Shown in pieces: positions 1 through 11,730 of a stretch of DNA of 64,000 nt; positions within the stretch are counted from its first letter, which is position 1, and each line of letters starts with the position of its first letter. The notes below the pieces were generated by a model. That model saw only the letters and a list, made by a program, of their open reading frames with translations, was not told the origin of the DNA and searched no databases. Source of the DNA: Mermis nigrescens (Eukaryota > Nematoda > Enoplea > Mermithida > Mermithidae); assembly GCA_036768485.1 (NCBI GenBank), contig JAVLUZ010000340.1:2057470-2121469 (forward strand). The letters run 5' to 3'. The position numbers were made by a program, and so were the translations under genes.

Positions 1-882
1 CAAAATTATTATTTAATCTTTAAGGATGATTGATCAGCATAGAGCTCGTTGTTGTTGTTTTCATAGTTCAGCGTGCTACACATATTAGGAACCAAAAACA
101 TTTCGAACCAGGCACTGATTGGAAAATAAGTTAAATAAACAACTTGAGCTTGAGATAGGTCAACTGACCTCCGCGGCAAATACCGAGACTAGGTAGGTAG
201 CCTTAGGTCTTAGGGCGTAGCTGCTGAGATCACCCGACAAGAAGCAGCCAGCAATATTAGGGCTGAGGGGATCGAAGCCGTAAGGTCTGTAAGGGTCCAA
301 AGATCGAAAGCTATCCAGGGCTGCACGATCGGGGCCAGCACTAAGCGTAGACTTAAGTACCTACGTACCTAGGTAAATCTCGAAGGCAAATACACCCGTC
401 CTATGTCGATTCATGTATACATAGGGCGGCTCTGTATTTACATTTACTCTAATAAGCCTAACTTGGGTAACCCGGCACTCTGGACTACCCCTAGGGTGGA
501 GAAACCCCCGACGAAACGGGGGTCAGCTTCACATAAATGGGGTACCCCGTTTCCAAGCTCCTTAGCTCCCCTTTATGTGGATGAAATTCTGCTGGAAACG
601 GGGTTGGGGGTGTTCCACCCTGATGACCCTACTTGAGGAACACGGTTCCGACACTTTGGACTCCCCCTGCGGAGAAACCCCCGGCGGAACCGTGTGCACA
701 ATAATTTAGGCACGCTTCCGTTTCCGGCTTTTAACCATCGTTTCCGTTTCCGTTTCCATTTCCGCATTTTACACACACACGTGGTAGAACGTCTGATTTT
801 CGTCGAAGCAACACGGGTTCGGTCTCAGGTCCGGCATTTTTATGTAACGCACTTACTGTATGTAGAATGTTCCAACACTGTT
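1..882. other. No gene recognised; GC-rich inverted repeat and hexamer run
   Basis: No convincing exon is seen. A GC-rich inverted repeat lies at about 493-621: GGGTGGAGAAACCCCC on the left is answered by GGGGGTGTTCCACCC on the right. A degenerate run of CCGTTT hexamers lies at about 717-765. Both resemble the subterminal GC-rich repeats of TIR elements further into the window, so this may be a worn transposon end. Confidence 0.4.
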
Positions 883-1440
883 TATAGTCTGTTTCACATA
901 ACTTCGTGCATAAATTCTGAGAATTTTTATCGACAGAAAGCCGAGGGTTACGATAACTATATATCAGATCAATGCTATAATCGCAATCTGTCAGCTTATT
1001 GTCGAAGATCATTTTAAAATTTACAACCGAAGTTGTGTGAGACAGACTGTCTGACGGCTTAGTGCATTGAAAATGAAAGAATGACAGCCGCTCGCCCCCA
1101 CTCAACTTTTCTGTCGAGTTACAGTAAATCATTTAGTTAGACATACTTAGCCTTCAAAAGAATTTGCTGAAAAAGCTTTCGAATAAACAAAAACAGAACA
1201 CGTAGTAGGTACATATAATCTGTTTCATTTAACTTTGAGGTTTTTGAAAAACTGTGAAGCGATCACAAAAGTGCTTAAAACTAATGCAATAAATATGAAA
1301 TTCTACAGTATGTCGAGTCTTATAGAGACGTATGCTTGTGTTAAGCCGCATTACTGCATCAAAAGTTTAAACCACTTTTGTAGCCTGATTATTGTGAAAG
1401 ATTCAGAAGAAAACCGCAAAGTTTAATGAAACAGACTATA
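883..1440. mobile_element. TIR element with TATAGTCTGTTTC ends
   Basis: The two ends are a perfect 13-bp inverted repeat, TATAGTCTGTTTC on the left and GAAACAGACTATA on the right. Both begin or end with TA, as expected for a Tc1/mariner-type TA duplication. A related short copy is at 51331-51478, and partial matches to the right end are near 32812-32908 and 50032-50143. An internal degenerate copy of the end sits near 1219. No transposase is encoded, so it is a non-autonomous element. Confidence 0.6.
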
Positions 1441-2246
1441 CATACTTTTGCAGAACAATTTTTGATTTTCATCCATGATTCATTTTGCCCTATTTTTACC
1501 AAAAACTTTATTATTCAAGTCTACTCCTTGTGGTCCTCCAAACTCCCAAAACGTATGTTTGGTTTTAAAATAAAAAAAAACAGAAAATTTCCCGCAAAAG
1601 ACAAAACGCGGTTGGAGGTCAATTTTTATGCAAAAGTGGTCAAAACGACTATAAACAGATTAAGATAGTTTTCATACTAATTTTAGCGTTAGTTATTAAA
1701 GCTATTTTGGCTCAAAGACCTACGACTGGACTCCTCACCCCAGGTTGACGGACCCAGGCTTAAACCAAGACTTAAAATTCGCTCAGCGTCAACGCAAACT
1801 AAATCATATTACACGAAGCAGTCTGAAAAATTTTTGTGTGTTCCACAGCCGCGAACCAAAATCTTGGCTATGCCTCTGAATCTGGCGACCTGTAATAATG
1901 GGAGGAGAGCAATTTGATGAGCCTGGCACTTTGTTAGCCATGAGAAATTAATCTCGAAAATGATTAAATTTGACTAAAATTTAATTTTAACATTAAAAGA
2001 TGCATTCATTATGCATTAATCTTAGATTATTCTTTACTGTAATCGATCGCTCTATTTCATGCTCTGCTCAGGTTTGCCATGCCATGCGACGTGGGATGGG
2101 AGGTTTTCCCTCCATTTTGGAGATTTTTTGAGACCATTGAAGGCATTTTTTAGCGATTGAGATTTTTCGCGCCTATGCTTAATCATCGGCTGGGTTTTTT
2201 TGATAGTTAGAGGTTAAAACTGGGAGTTTGTTGGGTCTGCGACATT
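1441..2246. other. AT-rich stretch without a recognised gene
   Basis: Nothing coding is supported. About 2070-2205 is a dispersed repeat, also present at about 6532-6640 and 6736-6860, that starts near a TCAGGTTTGCCA motif resembling a hAT terminus. Confidence 0.4.
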
Positions 2247-2405
2247 TTGGCACCGCCAGTTTGGCGCAGCCGGTTTGGCGCCGCCGTTTTGGCGCCAGGC
2301 CGGTTTGGCGCCGACTCGTTTTGGCGCCGCCGTTTTGGCGCCGCTAGTTTGGCGCCAACCCGTTTTGGCGCTGAAATTGGACGTTTTGGCACCGCTGTTT
2401 TGCCG
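2247..2405. repeat. Minisatellite of GGCGCC/GTTTTGGCGCC units
   Basis: About nine degenerate units of a TTTGGCGCCG-type motif follow one another, for example CGCCGTTTTGGCGCC. The same motif occurs as a short pair inside the two related hAT elements at 18610-19822 (near 19308) and 21986-23206 (near 22483). The array abuts the decayed hAT gene copy on its right. Confidence 0.75.
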
Positions 2406-2749
2406 CCACACCACCGTTTTTTTCCTAGCGATTTGGTTCACAATGTGAACCATACTTCAAACTTTTTTCCACATTTCAAATTTTGGTTCACTTTTTTGGG
2501 GGTCTAAAAACGTTCAAAAACGGGTCGCTCATGATAAAAAAGCCATTTTTCTTAGAAAGTCCATCTTACATATAATTGTGGCACCTAAGACGAATCTTTG
2601 ATATATTTCGATCAACGACAGAAAATGAGTAAAGTGTAGCTAAGCACAACAAAGAATAAATCAAAAAGAGCAAAGATTTTATTCAAATAAGCAAAAAATT
2701 ATCAACGAATAAAATTCAAAAACCAATGATCTGATAAAATTACGAAGGG

Positions 2750-4054
2750 CTAAAATTCATCCATGGCTAGAAAAGCATCATAATTTTTCGTTGGTTTCGT
2801 CCAGCCGTGGAAGATCTGTAACAGCAACAGATAATAAGATGCCTTCATTATGAGACGAAAAACAAGGTGAACACAATGGAAAGAGAAAATAATGCATGCA
2901 GATTGTTAGTAAAATTCAAAGCAGAAGGTAAAAAACAAAACAATACCAGCAGAAGAAACCCAAATCATAAGAATAAGATACAGATGAATCAGTGGAAAAG
3001 AAACTGTATGTTGTCAGCTCATGCATAAAGGTGTAAGTATATCAAACACTATGTGTTACCGAATAAGACACAAAAGCCAAGACTAATATTAAATAATGCA
3101 CACGTTCACAATATGTACATAATGAACGTTCTGCATACCTTTTGGCTTTCGACTAACTGCACGACCAAGAGAATAAATCGTTTGTCTCGAAATATTCCCC
3201 GACGGGAGGCCCATAGTCAAACTCGGCAAAATTAGTAGTCGACAAACGCACAACCTCATCAACATATCTAGCTGTTGTGGTAATATTTTGTTTCGATTTT
3301 TAGTGCATATGCGATTCATCAGCGAAAATCCACGATCCACTGTCGCGTTCTGGGCATTAAAGCAGTTCACTATAAGGAAAATAAGAAAAAATATAAGCAT
3401 AGCATACATGGGAAAAAATAAATATTTTATACATGTATACATAAAGCTTTAGAAAAAACTATTCGACTGCTCCTTCTAATGGATTTTGAAGCTTTTAGAA
3501 TAAATGGTGCTTTCAGAATTACTAATTTTGCCACAAGAAATTGGTTTTCTTCACGCTGCCTACTTTTGAAAAAGAATGTCTACTTTATCTTAGTGCAGAA
3601 ATAAAGCATGCCAGGTTTACAAAGACAAAAAACAAAACCAAATAAAAATGTGTGTCCCTTGGCAAATAAGTAGTTCAGAATAAGAATTTTCTACTTTTTG
3701 AATCATTTTCATCATAAAAAAATAATGAAGCAAAAATTTATAAGATGCACCCTGTAGTCACCATATGTACATGCACATATGGAGGGGTGCGAGGGGTAAC
3801 CCCTACAAAAATAGTATATACCTACCTAAAAACTCGCAGTAAAAATCCTGGATTTTACCCCTCCCTGACCTCAAAGATCTCAATTTTACCCCTCCCTGGA
3901 CAACCTAACCTTATGCATCTATGGTAGTCAGTAGTCACTTACATATGTAGCACAGCTTTCCAAGATTTGGGAATAAATCCAAATTATGGCAGCCGATTGA
4001 CACAAGCTGCTTCCATGTTGGTATGCGATCATTCATTGGGTTCATGTAGTTGAA
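2750..4054 (-). pseudogene. Decayed inverted copy of the hAT transposase-like gene (last three exons)
   Basis: This is the reverse-strand counterpart of the last three exons of the gene at 11731-15369. Matching exons are 3943-4054, 3139-3369 and 2750-2815. The splice sites and the hAT C-terminal motif (ERGFSLMNR in the intact copy, DRGFSLMNR here) are recognisable. The 231-bp middle exon carries a 2-bp insertion after LLMRL-like sequence that breaks the frame. The last exon is 66 bp against 65 in the intact copy, so it is also shifted. The copy is cut off on its 5' side at 4094, where another TIR element begins. The similarity extends over about 2405-4094, introns included, so this is a DNA-level copy and not a retrocopy. 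Confidence 0.85.
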
Positions 4055-4094
4055 CTAAAAAGGTCATAAACTATTACATTTATATACATATACA

Positions 4095-5257
4095 CAGGCC
4101 CGTATCCAGGGGGGCGGGGGGCCTGCCCCCCCCCCCGAAATGGGAAAAAATTTCTGTTTTTCCCAAGGGTCCCCCAAAGGAAAATGAAAAATTGGCGAAG
4201 TTGGTCTGAAACACCGCCAAAACAGGTTTTTAGTGTACTTTCGAGCTAGAGAAACACAAATTTTCCGGCGCTTTGCGCCGGATTTGTTGTTTATGTGAGG
4301 CTTTGTCTTCTAAACCGCTGAAAATCGCTCAAATTTGAGTTAGACATAGAAAGTATGTCAATTTTTTTCTAACGCTTTGCGCCGGATTCATTGTTTAGCT
4401 ATAGTTTTTGCCTTCTAGCTCTACTCAAAACAGCTCAAATATGAGTTATGACATGGGAAAAGGCCTCGTATCCAGGGGGCGGGGGTCCTGCCCCCCCGAA
4501 AATGGGGAAGAAATTTGTTTCTCTCAAGGGTCCCCCGAAGGGAAGAATGAAAAATTGGCGAAGTGCATCTGGAACAGCGCCTAAACAGGTTTTTAGCGTA
4601 CTTTTGAGCTAGTAAACTCAAAATTTTCCGGCGATTCGCGCCGGATTTATTGTTTAGGTATAGTTTTGTCTTCTGAACCGCATAAAAATCGCTCAGATTA
4701 GAGTTAGATATAGAGAGCATGTCAATTTTTTTCTAGGCTTTCGTGCGCCAGATTCATTGTTTAGTTATAGTTTTTGCCTTCTAGCTCACTGAAAACAGCT
4801 CAAATTTGAGTTATGACATGGAAAACATGAAATTTTTCCGTGCAGCTCAAGCGCCGTATCTATTGTTTATTTATGTTTTTTTGTCTTCTAGTCCGCTCAA
4901 AACCGCTCAAATTTGAGGTTGATATGCAGAGCATGTCAATTTTTTCGGCGCTTTTCGCGCCGAATTATTAATTATCCGTATTGTTTTTCTCTGTAAAGCA
5001 CAATGATTAAGTACAAAGGCACAAGATAAGAAATAATTCGCCGATTAGGTGATGAGAAATCAGCTTGAATGATAAATTTGCTGTATATCAAAATGAAATA
5101 AAGTGAAAATTTTTTAATTTTTTTTGTTGAAATTTTTCTTCACCGTTGTATAGAGCTACGCTCAAAACTGTCTTTATTCTCGCCTATTTCCTAATGGTTC
5201 TCGAGAAATCTGGTCTCAAAATTTTCGCCCCGAAATAAAATCCTGGATACGGGCCTG
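4095..5257. mobile_element. hAT-type TIR element, CAGGCCCGTATCCAGG ends
   Basis: The left end CAGGCCCGTATCCAGG is answered by CCTGGATACGGGCCTG at the right end, a 16-bp inverted repeat. The interior repeats a unit of roughly 360 bp, restarting near 4459, and carries several GGCGCTTTGCGCCGG-type hairpins (near 4265, 4378 and 4630). The right-hand target duplication falls in the run of Ns, so it cannot be read. The 8 bp on the left are CATATACA. The element truncates the decayed hAT gene copy. Confidence 0.75.
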
Positions 5258-5274
5258 NNNNNNNNNNNNNNNNN
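5258..5274. other. Assembly gap of 17 Ns
   Basis: Seventeen undetermined bases lie directly after the right TIR of the preceding element. Confidence 0.99.
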
Positions 5275-5364
5275 CCAATTCGCAGCTGCCTGCGGTATAG
5301 TGCACACTCTAGACGGAGTGATTTTCGTGCTTTTTACCGGGTTAAAACAATGTACAATCAAATG

Positions 5365-5633
5365 CACACCTGGGCGTGGGGGGGGGGGTTTGGGGGGTAT
5401 GCACCCCCCAGAAACCAAATACCCCCCCCAGAAATCAAAATACCCCCCCCAGAATTCAATTTTTTGAAAATTTTTTTCGTTTTTTTTCGCAATTTTTTGA
5501 TGCCAATGGATAGTGCTTGATGAGAAACGTCGAAAAATGGTGTTTTTATCGCCATACCACCATTTTTAAGGCCATTTTTCGACCTTCAAAAAAATCTTGC
5601 ACCCCCCCAGAATTTTCTTGCTGCCCACGTATG
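5365..5633. mobile_element. hAT MITE, CAYACSTGGGC family, TSD ATCAAATG
   Basis: The element begins CACACCTGGGCGTGGGG and ends CTGCCCACGTATG. It is flanked on both sides by exactly ATCAAATG (5357-5364 and 5634-5641). An 8-bp duplication and these ends indicate hAT-type transposition. This is one of at least fourteen copies in the window. The family core includes a conserved block around GATGCCAATGGATAGTGCTCGATGAG. Confidence 0.9.
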
Positions 5634-5641
5634 ATCAAATG

Positions 5642-7200
5642 GCGCTGATAGAGTCGGAGATGACACGCCGCAAAAAGCAAAAGGCCAAACTGCCACAGAA
5701 CAACTAATAATCCTAAGGGGGATTGACCCACAGTAATAAGAGAAGAAAAATATTGTATAATGTGTTTATGACAAAAATGGGTGCTGCTTGCACATAGATT
5801 TTTCGGGTCTCCGCACAGGCTCAACGTGAATAGCGGTCATGTCGCCTATGTTTTTAATGTGAAAAGTGATAGGGAACTTGTAGGGCGGTTCCACAGTAAA
5901 AAGGTCGTATCATAGTATCCCTCGCGACACCTAGCGACAAGAGTCCAACCAATTGACACTGCGTGGTCGGAATGCCTCTGCATGTCATATCGTCGATCTG
6001 AAAATATGGCTGGATCTCAAAGTGGAACCAAATGACCGGATGGTCGGAATTGGCGCACTAATGTGCGCAAAGGCCATACATGTAACGGCTCGTGTAGATA
6101 CACTATCTACAAGTTGTACCTAGCTTTATAGTGTAGGTAGTACCTACTTTGAACTGTGTGTAGTTTTAAGGCTTAGCGCTTATGCCAGTTTTTGAGGGTT
6201 ATTTTCCCCAAAGCTCCAAATCTTGACCCCCGACTGGCCATGCTGCTGCATGGGGTCACGACCAGACATGCACGTGAGGAGGGTGGGTTTGGGGGTTCTG
6301 CCGGACCCCTCCTCTTCAGAATGAAAAAATGGAAAATTTAGGGGGAAATGAGGCAAAATGAAGGCCAAAAACGGATGAAAAAGGAAAATTTTATTCAAAA
6401 ATGCTTCAAATTGACCAGAAACCGTGTAATAACGTGGTTTAACGCTATTTTAGCGCTTATACCAGTTTTCAGGTCATTTTGGCCGAAAAACTAGCCTAAT
6501 TTTTCACCCCGCCCCTAGAGCTGTCAAGTTAGGGTTTTTCCCATTTTTAGAGTTTTTGAGGCCGTTGGAAACATTTTTTAGCCATTGGGCTTTTTGCGCC
6601 TATGCTCGACTATCGGTTAGGGAGGTACAAAATTTTACGCTGAATTAGCGTCGTGAATATTACTGTAGAAGACCTGAAATGTACGTGACGTGACGTGTGA
6701 CGTGCGGCCGCGGCTATCCTCTTTTTTTGCTGCACTCAGGTTTGCCAATTTGGTGGTTTTTCCCCGTTTTGAAGTTTTTTGAGACCGTTAGAGGCAATTT
6801 TAGTGATTGAGGTTGTTTTTGCGCTTATGCTTAACCATTGGTTGGGGGGTTTTCAGGCAAGGTTATAATTGGGGGGTTTTTGACAAGAGGCACTTGGCAA
6901 CCACCGTTTTTCCACATTTAGGGGTTTTTGTGAACCAAAATTTCGAGATGTGGAAAAAAAATTTGGGCTTGAAAGTTCACATTGTGGAAAATTTTTGTAA
7001 TGCTAAAAATGCGTTCTGGAGAGGTAAAATTCCAAAATTTTCCGGCGCTTCGCGCGGATTGATTCATTTTATTGCATTTTATTGATGCTCACGCCGCGCT
7101 ATGCACCAATTGCTGCTATTTTATTAGCTTGCTCTAGAAAACTTGTCTCAGTTGAAAAATGCGCATTTCCAGCACAGATTTTAGGGTAAATAGACCAACT
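5642..7200. other. Dispersed repeats, no gene recognised
   Basis: No exon is supported. About 6532-6640 and 6736-6860 are copies of the repeat at 2104-2205. About 6890-6960 matches the hAT-end sequence near 15630-15715 and 17860-17930 (TTTTTCCACAT and GTGAACCAAA motifs). Confidence 0.4.
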
Positions 7201-7648
7201 TGAAACAACAACAACAACAACAACAATTTATTCGCTAAGTCAAAGAGAAAATATTAACATACATGGATAGGACGAATGAACGAAAATGAAAATACATGAA
7301 AGACAAAACAAATTAAGTATGTGACGAAGCAGGGTAAACGTAAAGGCAATAGAAAAAACTACGCTCTTACTTACGCCCCTTTAAGAAATTTAGAAAGGTG
7401 TTAATCTTTTTAAGTTTAGTCAGAAAAACGTGTCTATTTGGAGCACTTATAATCTGTTCAGGTGAGAGTTCCAGATAAGGTATTCGATTACAAAAATCCA
7501 AATTTTCTGCAATTTTTATTTATGATTGACAGTTTACAAGAATTTGCTGCTCGATTAGAATTTAAATTAATTGTGAAGAAATCCTTGAAAGGAAGAGCTT
7601 TACGGCTGATAATAGAAAAGGCTAATGTTAGGTCGTTATGGAGGCGTC

Positions 7649-8900
7649 TTAGCTCAAGAGTGTCCAGACCAAGTTCGTCAATCTTTCAGCATATGTCAAA
7701 TTTTTATCACTAAAAATTCGTTTCGTAAACCTTCTTTGAACCCCGTTCGACGGAGGTGATATCACACAGCAGGTAGGACTCCACAAAACGTAAAATTCAA
7801 AGCACTGGTCGAACGGCGTAAGTAATGAAGGTATAACAAGTAATAATCTATCTTTAGAAATAAAACTACGCAAGATCAGATTGCTTAACTGCATGCCTTT
7901 TTCACAACCATATATTCACAATGAGATCTGGACGATAAATTAGAATTCAGAAAAACACCCAAATCTTTTACACAAAGTGTGTCAGTAGAAAGATAGAAAT
8001 CATTTATGTGATAAGAATGCCTAGAGTTTGAACTACCCAGATATAGAACTAAACATTTATTAACTGATATTTTTAATTGCCATGTATTGGCCCACTCATG
8101 CACATAATTTATGTCAACGAGTGTCATGAAATTGGATGATAGATTCCAAAGTTTAGAATATCAAATAAGCAAACAAAGTAAAATTACTGTTTTGGCGCAT
8201 TTCACATAAGTCGTTAATGAAGATTAAAAAAAGTGTGGGACCTAGTATACTACCCTGGGGCACGCCACTGGTAACAGGAATGGAATCAGATAAAGAATTT
8301 TTAATTTTAACGACTTGGGATCTATTAGTCAGAAATTTTCGATCAATTAAAAGAGAGTTTGTTCAGTCCATAAGATGCCAACTTAATTAGCAGTTTTTTG
8401 TGATATTTTGGTATCAAAGCCTTAAAAGTCAATGTAGGCAATGTCAACAGGAATTCCCTCATCTAGAAATTTGGTCCACTGATTTTTGCACTCAACAAGT
8501 TGTAACGCACATGATCTATTTTTTCTAAAGCAAACTGTTTTCACTTAGCAGGTTGCTTCTCTAGATGAAAGCAAGGACATGTTCATTATAGATTCCATTG
8601 GTATACAGAAGCACAACATAAGGAAATTGGGCGATGGTTATCAACTGATAACCTTATCCCCCTTTTTATGAACTGGGATCACAACAGCTTTTCGCCAAAA
8701 ATCGGGTATCTTTCCACTTTGATAAGAAACGTTGAATGGTTTCTAAAGGTGAGAGCAACACTGTTTTCAGCTTTTAATGAAATATGCACACAAGCCATCG
8801 GGGCCAAGTGACAAAGTGGGCTTAAGCCTATATGGATTCAGAAATAGTCAGAACATCAAATTTTACAGAAAGAGGATGAGCATCACTTTTGACTCTGTTT
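7649..8900 (-). pseudogene. Reverse transcriptase domain of the CR1/Jockey-like element
   Basis: Minus-strand fragments in several frames show RT blocks in the right order. A DIAYIDF piece corresponds to palm motif A and lies near 8425-8440. [20 protein letters not shown] is read near 8215-8275. WANTWQLKISVNKCLVLYLG lies near 8040-8100. The thumb-region RRFTKRIF block is near 7730-7750. The last block matches RRFTKYIF in the RT copy at 16335-17640, so the two elements are related. Internal stops and frame changes show it is dead. Confidence 0.8.
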
Positions 8901-9759
8901 GGCGAAATGGGGAGAAACAAGATCGTCAATAACAAAATTACTCGCAAAAAAGAGTTGTAAGCATTAGCTTTTTCAAAATCATTATCTATCATCCTACCAT
9001 CACACATTAATATTGAAGCTGACTTTTGTCTTTCTTAACCGGTCATTTACGAAAGAATAAAAATTTTTTACATTTCGAGAATTTAAAAGCTTACGTTCCT
9101 CCCTCGTGAAAAGATCTTTCAAAGCAAATTTAATTTCTTTAGTAATCTTCTTATACTTGCTTAAAATAACAGGGCAACGACTCTTCTTATACTTTTCCCA
9201 AAGTTCCTTTTTAATTACTTGCAATTTACGACACGACTTTGGCAGTGATTTTTTATGCACAGTATGCCCAAAGGGAACGTATCGATATATAGCCTCATTA
9301 ATTATGTCAAGAAAAACAACATAAAAATCGTTAATGCTAATGCAAATGGAGTAAAACAGAGGTGCCAATCGATAGAGGCTAAAAAAATCTCGATAGATGC
9401 ATAGTCCGCTTTTCTAAAGTCATACTCAAGGGAAGTTTGGCTGGGTACTACAGACGCAGGTAAACTGAACTCAATGCTACAATTATCACTATTAGAGAAA
9501 GGTTCAGTAGTTAATACATTGAAGACAAGATTGCTGGAAGTACACAAAATTAGATCAAGAATATTTTCATCTCTATTTGGATCAAAAGATAATTGTATAA
9601 GACCAAGATTGACAAAACAATCATAAAAATACTTGTGTCACAGGGTTTCTATAAGCAGAAATAATATTCAAATTCAAATCAGGCAAATTAAAATCACCTA
9701 GTAGGATACAATTTTGAGCATTTTCGACATAATGTTCAAAAAATAATTTACTTAACTTA

Positions 9760-10089
9760 TTAGCGTATTTCTGAGTCATATTGGGGTGGACGATAACACA
9801 TTATGAATCTGACAGATTTTTTACACAAGTGAAAATCACAAACTAATACTTCAGGACACAAGAATTCTTCCACAATAGAAACATTGTTGATTTTTAGGGA
9901 CCTCTGGAAAAAGAGTGCGACACCTCCTCCCCTATAGCCAATTCTGTCACATCTGTGAACAGAATAAGTTGCATATGGACAAATAAGGCCATCAGAAATA
10001 TGATCATGCAACCATGTCTCAGAGACGAACACTAAATCATAACGTTCTGAAGAAAGTAGAGCATGAAATTCAGATATCTTATTTTGCAA
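9760..10089 (-). pseudogene. AP-type endonuclease domain of the CR1/Jockey-like element
   Basis: A 109-residue open piece contains VFVSETWLHD (the catalytic Glu strand of the exonuclease-endonuclease-phosphatase fold), then RGGGVALF and MCYRPP blocks typical of retrotransposon AP endonucleases. It lies immediately before the RT pieces on the minus strand. The C-terminal SDH-containing half is not continuous in this frame. Confidence 0.8.
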
Positions 10090-10218
10090 ACTTCTAGCAT
10101 TAAATAAAACACAGTTGATATTGATTTTCTTAGAATTTAGCTTTTTAACAGGAACAGTAGGGGCGGAGACTCCTGTGGCGAGGCAAAAGACGCTTAAACT
10201 GCTTCCAACTCATAAGAA

Positions 10219-10967
10219 TTACGATTGATGAACCAATTCCGTCTTGCCCGAATCCCGCTTTTCAGCCAATTCAGCGTTCAAATGGCGAAGGGTTTTGCGC
10301 TGTTGCCAAGTGCGATCAGGTCTAGCATAGACCTTCGATCGACGGCCTCGATCAGAAAATTTTGAAACGCAACGGATCACCTCGGCCTTTGATTGTTCGG
10401 AATCACACTTTACCTTAAGGATCCGTGGCAAATCGCAATTGTCCTTCCTCGAGACAATGACAGGGCCCAACCGACGGATGCTGACGAGTTTTGTCAAGAT
10501 TGTCGAAACTGGTCTGTGAGGCAAAGAAACGCTTGACATCATTGTCCAATTTCTCGTCCTGATTGATCGGAGCGAAAGTTTTCCAGGACGACCCAGTGGT
10601 CTTTTTGACTCGGCCGATCAGACATCGTGACAGCACTAATGATGACCATCTTGTTGAGATCCATCGGTGGATGGACAGCGGCCTAGATTGTTCGGAGCAG
10701 GATTTTTTCGTGACCAGACCTCAGCCAGCTTGTCGAGACGACTTGTAACCCGTAGATTCGAATGGAGCCGAACCGTTTTTTCCAAGCTGGTGAGCCCAGA
10801 TTCGAGCGAAAACATGCGTTTCCCCATCGGCAAACAGATGGGGCAAAGGCTACAATTGATCCAAATCGGCCATAGCGTTGAACTGAACGTCCTGCCAGGC
10901 CAAGGCAACCAGCGTGGAACCACTTGTCGCAAAAATCGCAGCGAAGCGCCTTTGCATCGTCGTCCAC
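10219..10967 (-). pseudogene. ORF1 remnant with PHD-like finger and RRM-like region
   Basis: The piece at 10967-10683 contains CDFCDKWFHAGC, a Cys-x2-Cys / His-x2-Cys core of a PHD-like finger. The piece at 10542-10219 contains LGPVIVSRKDNCDLPRILKV and a PDRTWQQRKTLR segment, as in the C-terminal nucleic-acid-binding part of non-LTR ORF1 proteins. The two are in different frames, so at least one frameshift separates them. It precedes the endonuclease on the same strand, as ORF1 should. Confidence 0.7.
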
Positions 10968-11050
10968 ATGACCTCTGCACTTGCCGCCTGCGACTCGAGA
11001 TCGAACTGCGGATCACTAGCTCGTTTTTTCGCCATTGAATGAATATCGTA

Positions 11051-11730
11051 TCCAGAGCGTTCCTCTAATGAGGTCAAAATAATTTCGGCACCTTTAGGGC
11101 TTGGGTCAAAGTTCTTCGATGTGGTTTTCGAAAAAACAAAAAAAAAAAAAAACCACACGATTTTTTCCACATTTGGGTTAAGGGACCAATGCGTTTTTCT
11201 TGACTATAGGTTACTTAAGTATACCTACGTAAACAACTAACTGAAGAAAGTGTCTATATCTCTAATAGACTTTTAATAATTTTTTAATCCCCTTTCTATG
11301 AAGCTGATATTTTGCGCGTTTTCTGATTTTCTAGATTTGAAAACGGTGATTTGATTTAGGTAGGTACCTAAACAAAGTTTGATTTTTGGAAAAATAAGAA
11401 AAAACTTATCAACCCCACAAAATTTGTCTTAACAACGTCTACACATGGCACTTCTTTCTTACTCATTCTCATTTGCTGTTTGACCAAATGTGTTTAGGTA
11501 TGTAAATTTATGGTCTGGCTGGTAACCTTCTGCATATTTAAGGCTGCAATTGTGATAAGCGATTATCTCTGGTGCCCTCAAAATACCATACTCGACGATT
11601 TATTTGAACGACAATTTGTCCGGTTTCCCCTGCAGGGATGCTAGGTCGCTCAACTGCCAGGGTCAAGTCACTTGACCCTGTATTGACCCTGTGCCCATGT
11701 ATGATAAGAACTAAGTGAATGAAGTTTCAG
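11051..11730. other. Region upstream of the hAT-like gene; no exon proven
   Basis: A homopolymer A run and hAT-end-like sequence (TTTTTTCCACATTTGGG) lie near 11140-11180. Possible donor and acceptor dinucleotides exist, but I could not place an exon that joins in phase 0 to the exon starting at 11731. The start codon and 5' exons of the next gene are therefore unknown. Confidence 0.4.

Larger units (their letters stand above)
7203..11050 (-). mobile_element. CR1/Jockey-like non-LTR retrotransposon, nearly full length, decayed
   Basis: Read on the minus strand, the order is ORF1 with a PHD-like finger (10967-10683) and an RRM-like C-terminal part (10542-10219), then an AP endonuclease (10089-9760), a linker (9547-9000), reverse transcriptase (about 8900-7650) and a short 3' region ending in a (GTT)n tail at about 7205-7228. 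Small-repeat tails are usual for CR1-group elements. Frameshifts and stops interrupt every domain, so it is inactive. It sits between hAT-related repeats and the hAT gene. Confidence 0.85.

Noticed and set aside
2207..2507. Open frames rich in Ala, Pro and Arg through the GGCGCC array
   Set aside because: Several frames are open at once because the minisatellite lacks stops; there is no family motif.
10563..11038. Plus-strand open frames opposite the CR1 ORF1
   Set aside because: They are antisense to recognisable PHD-like and RRM-like sequence on the minus strand.
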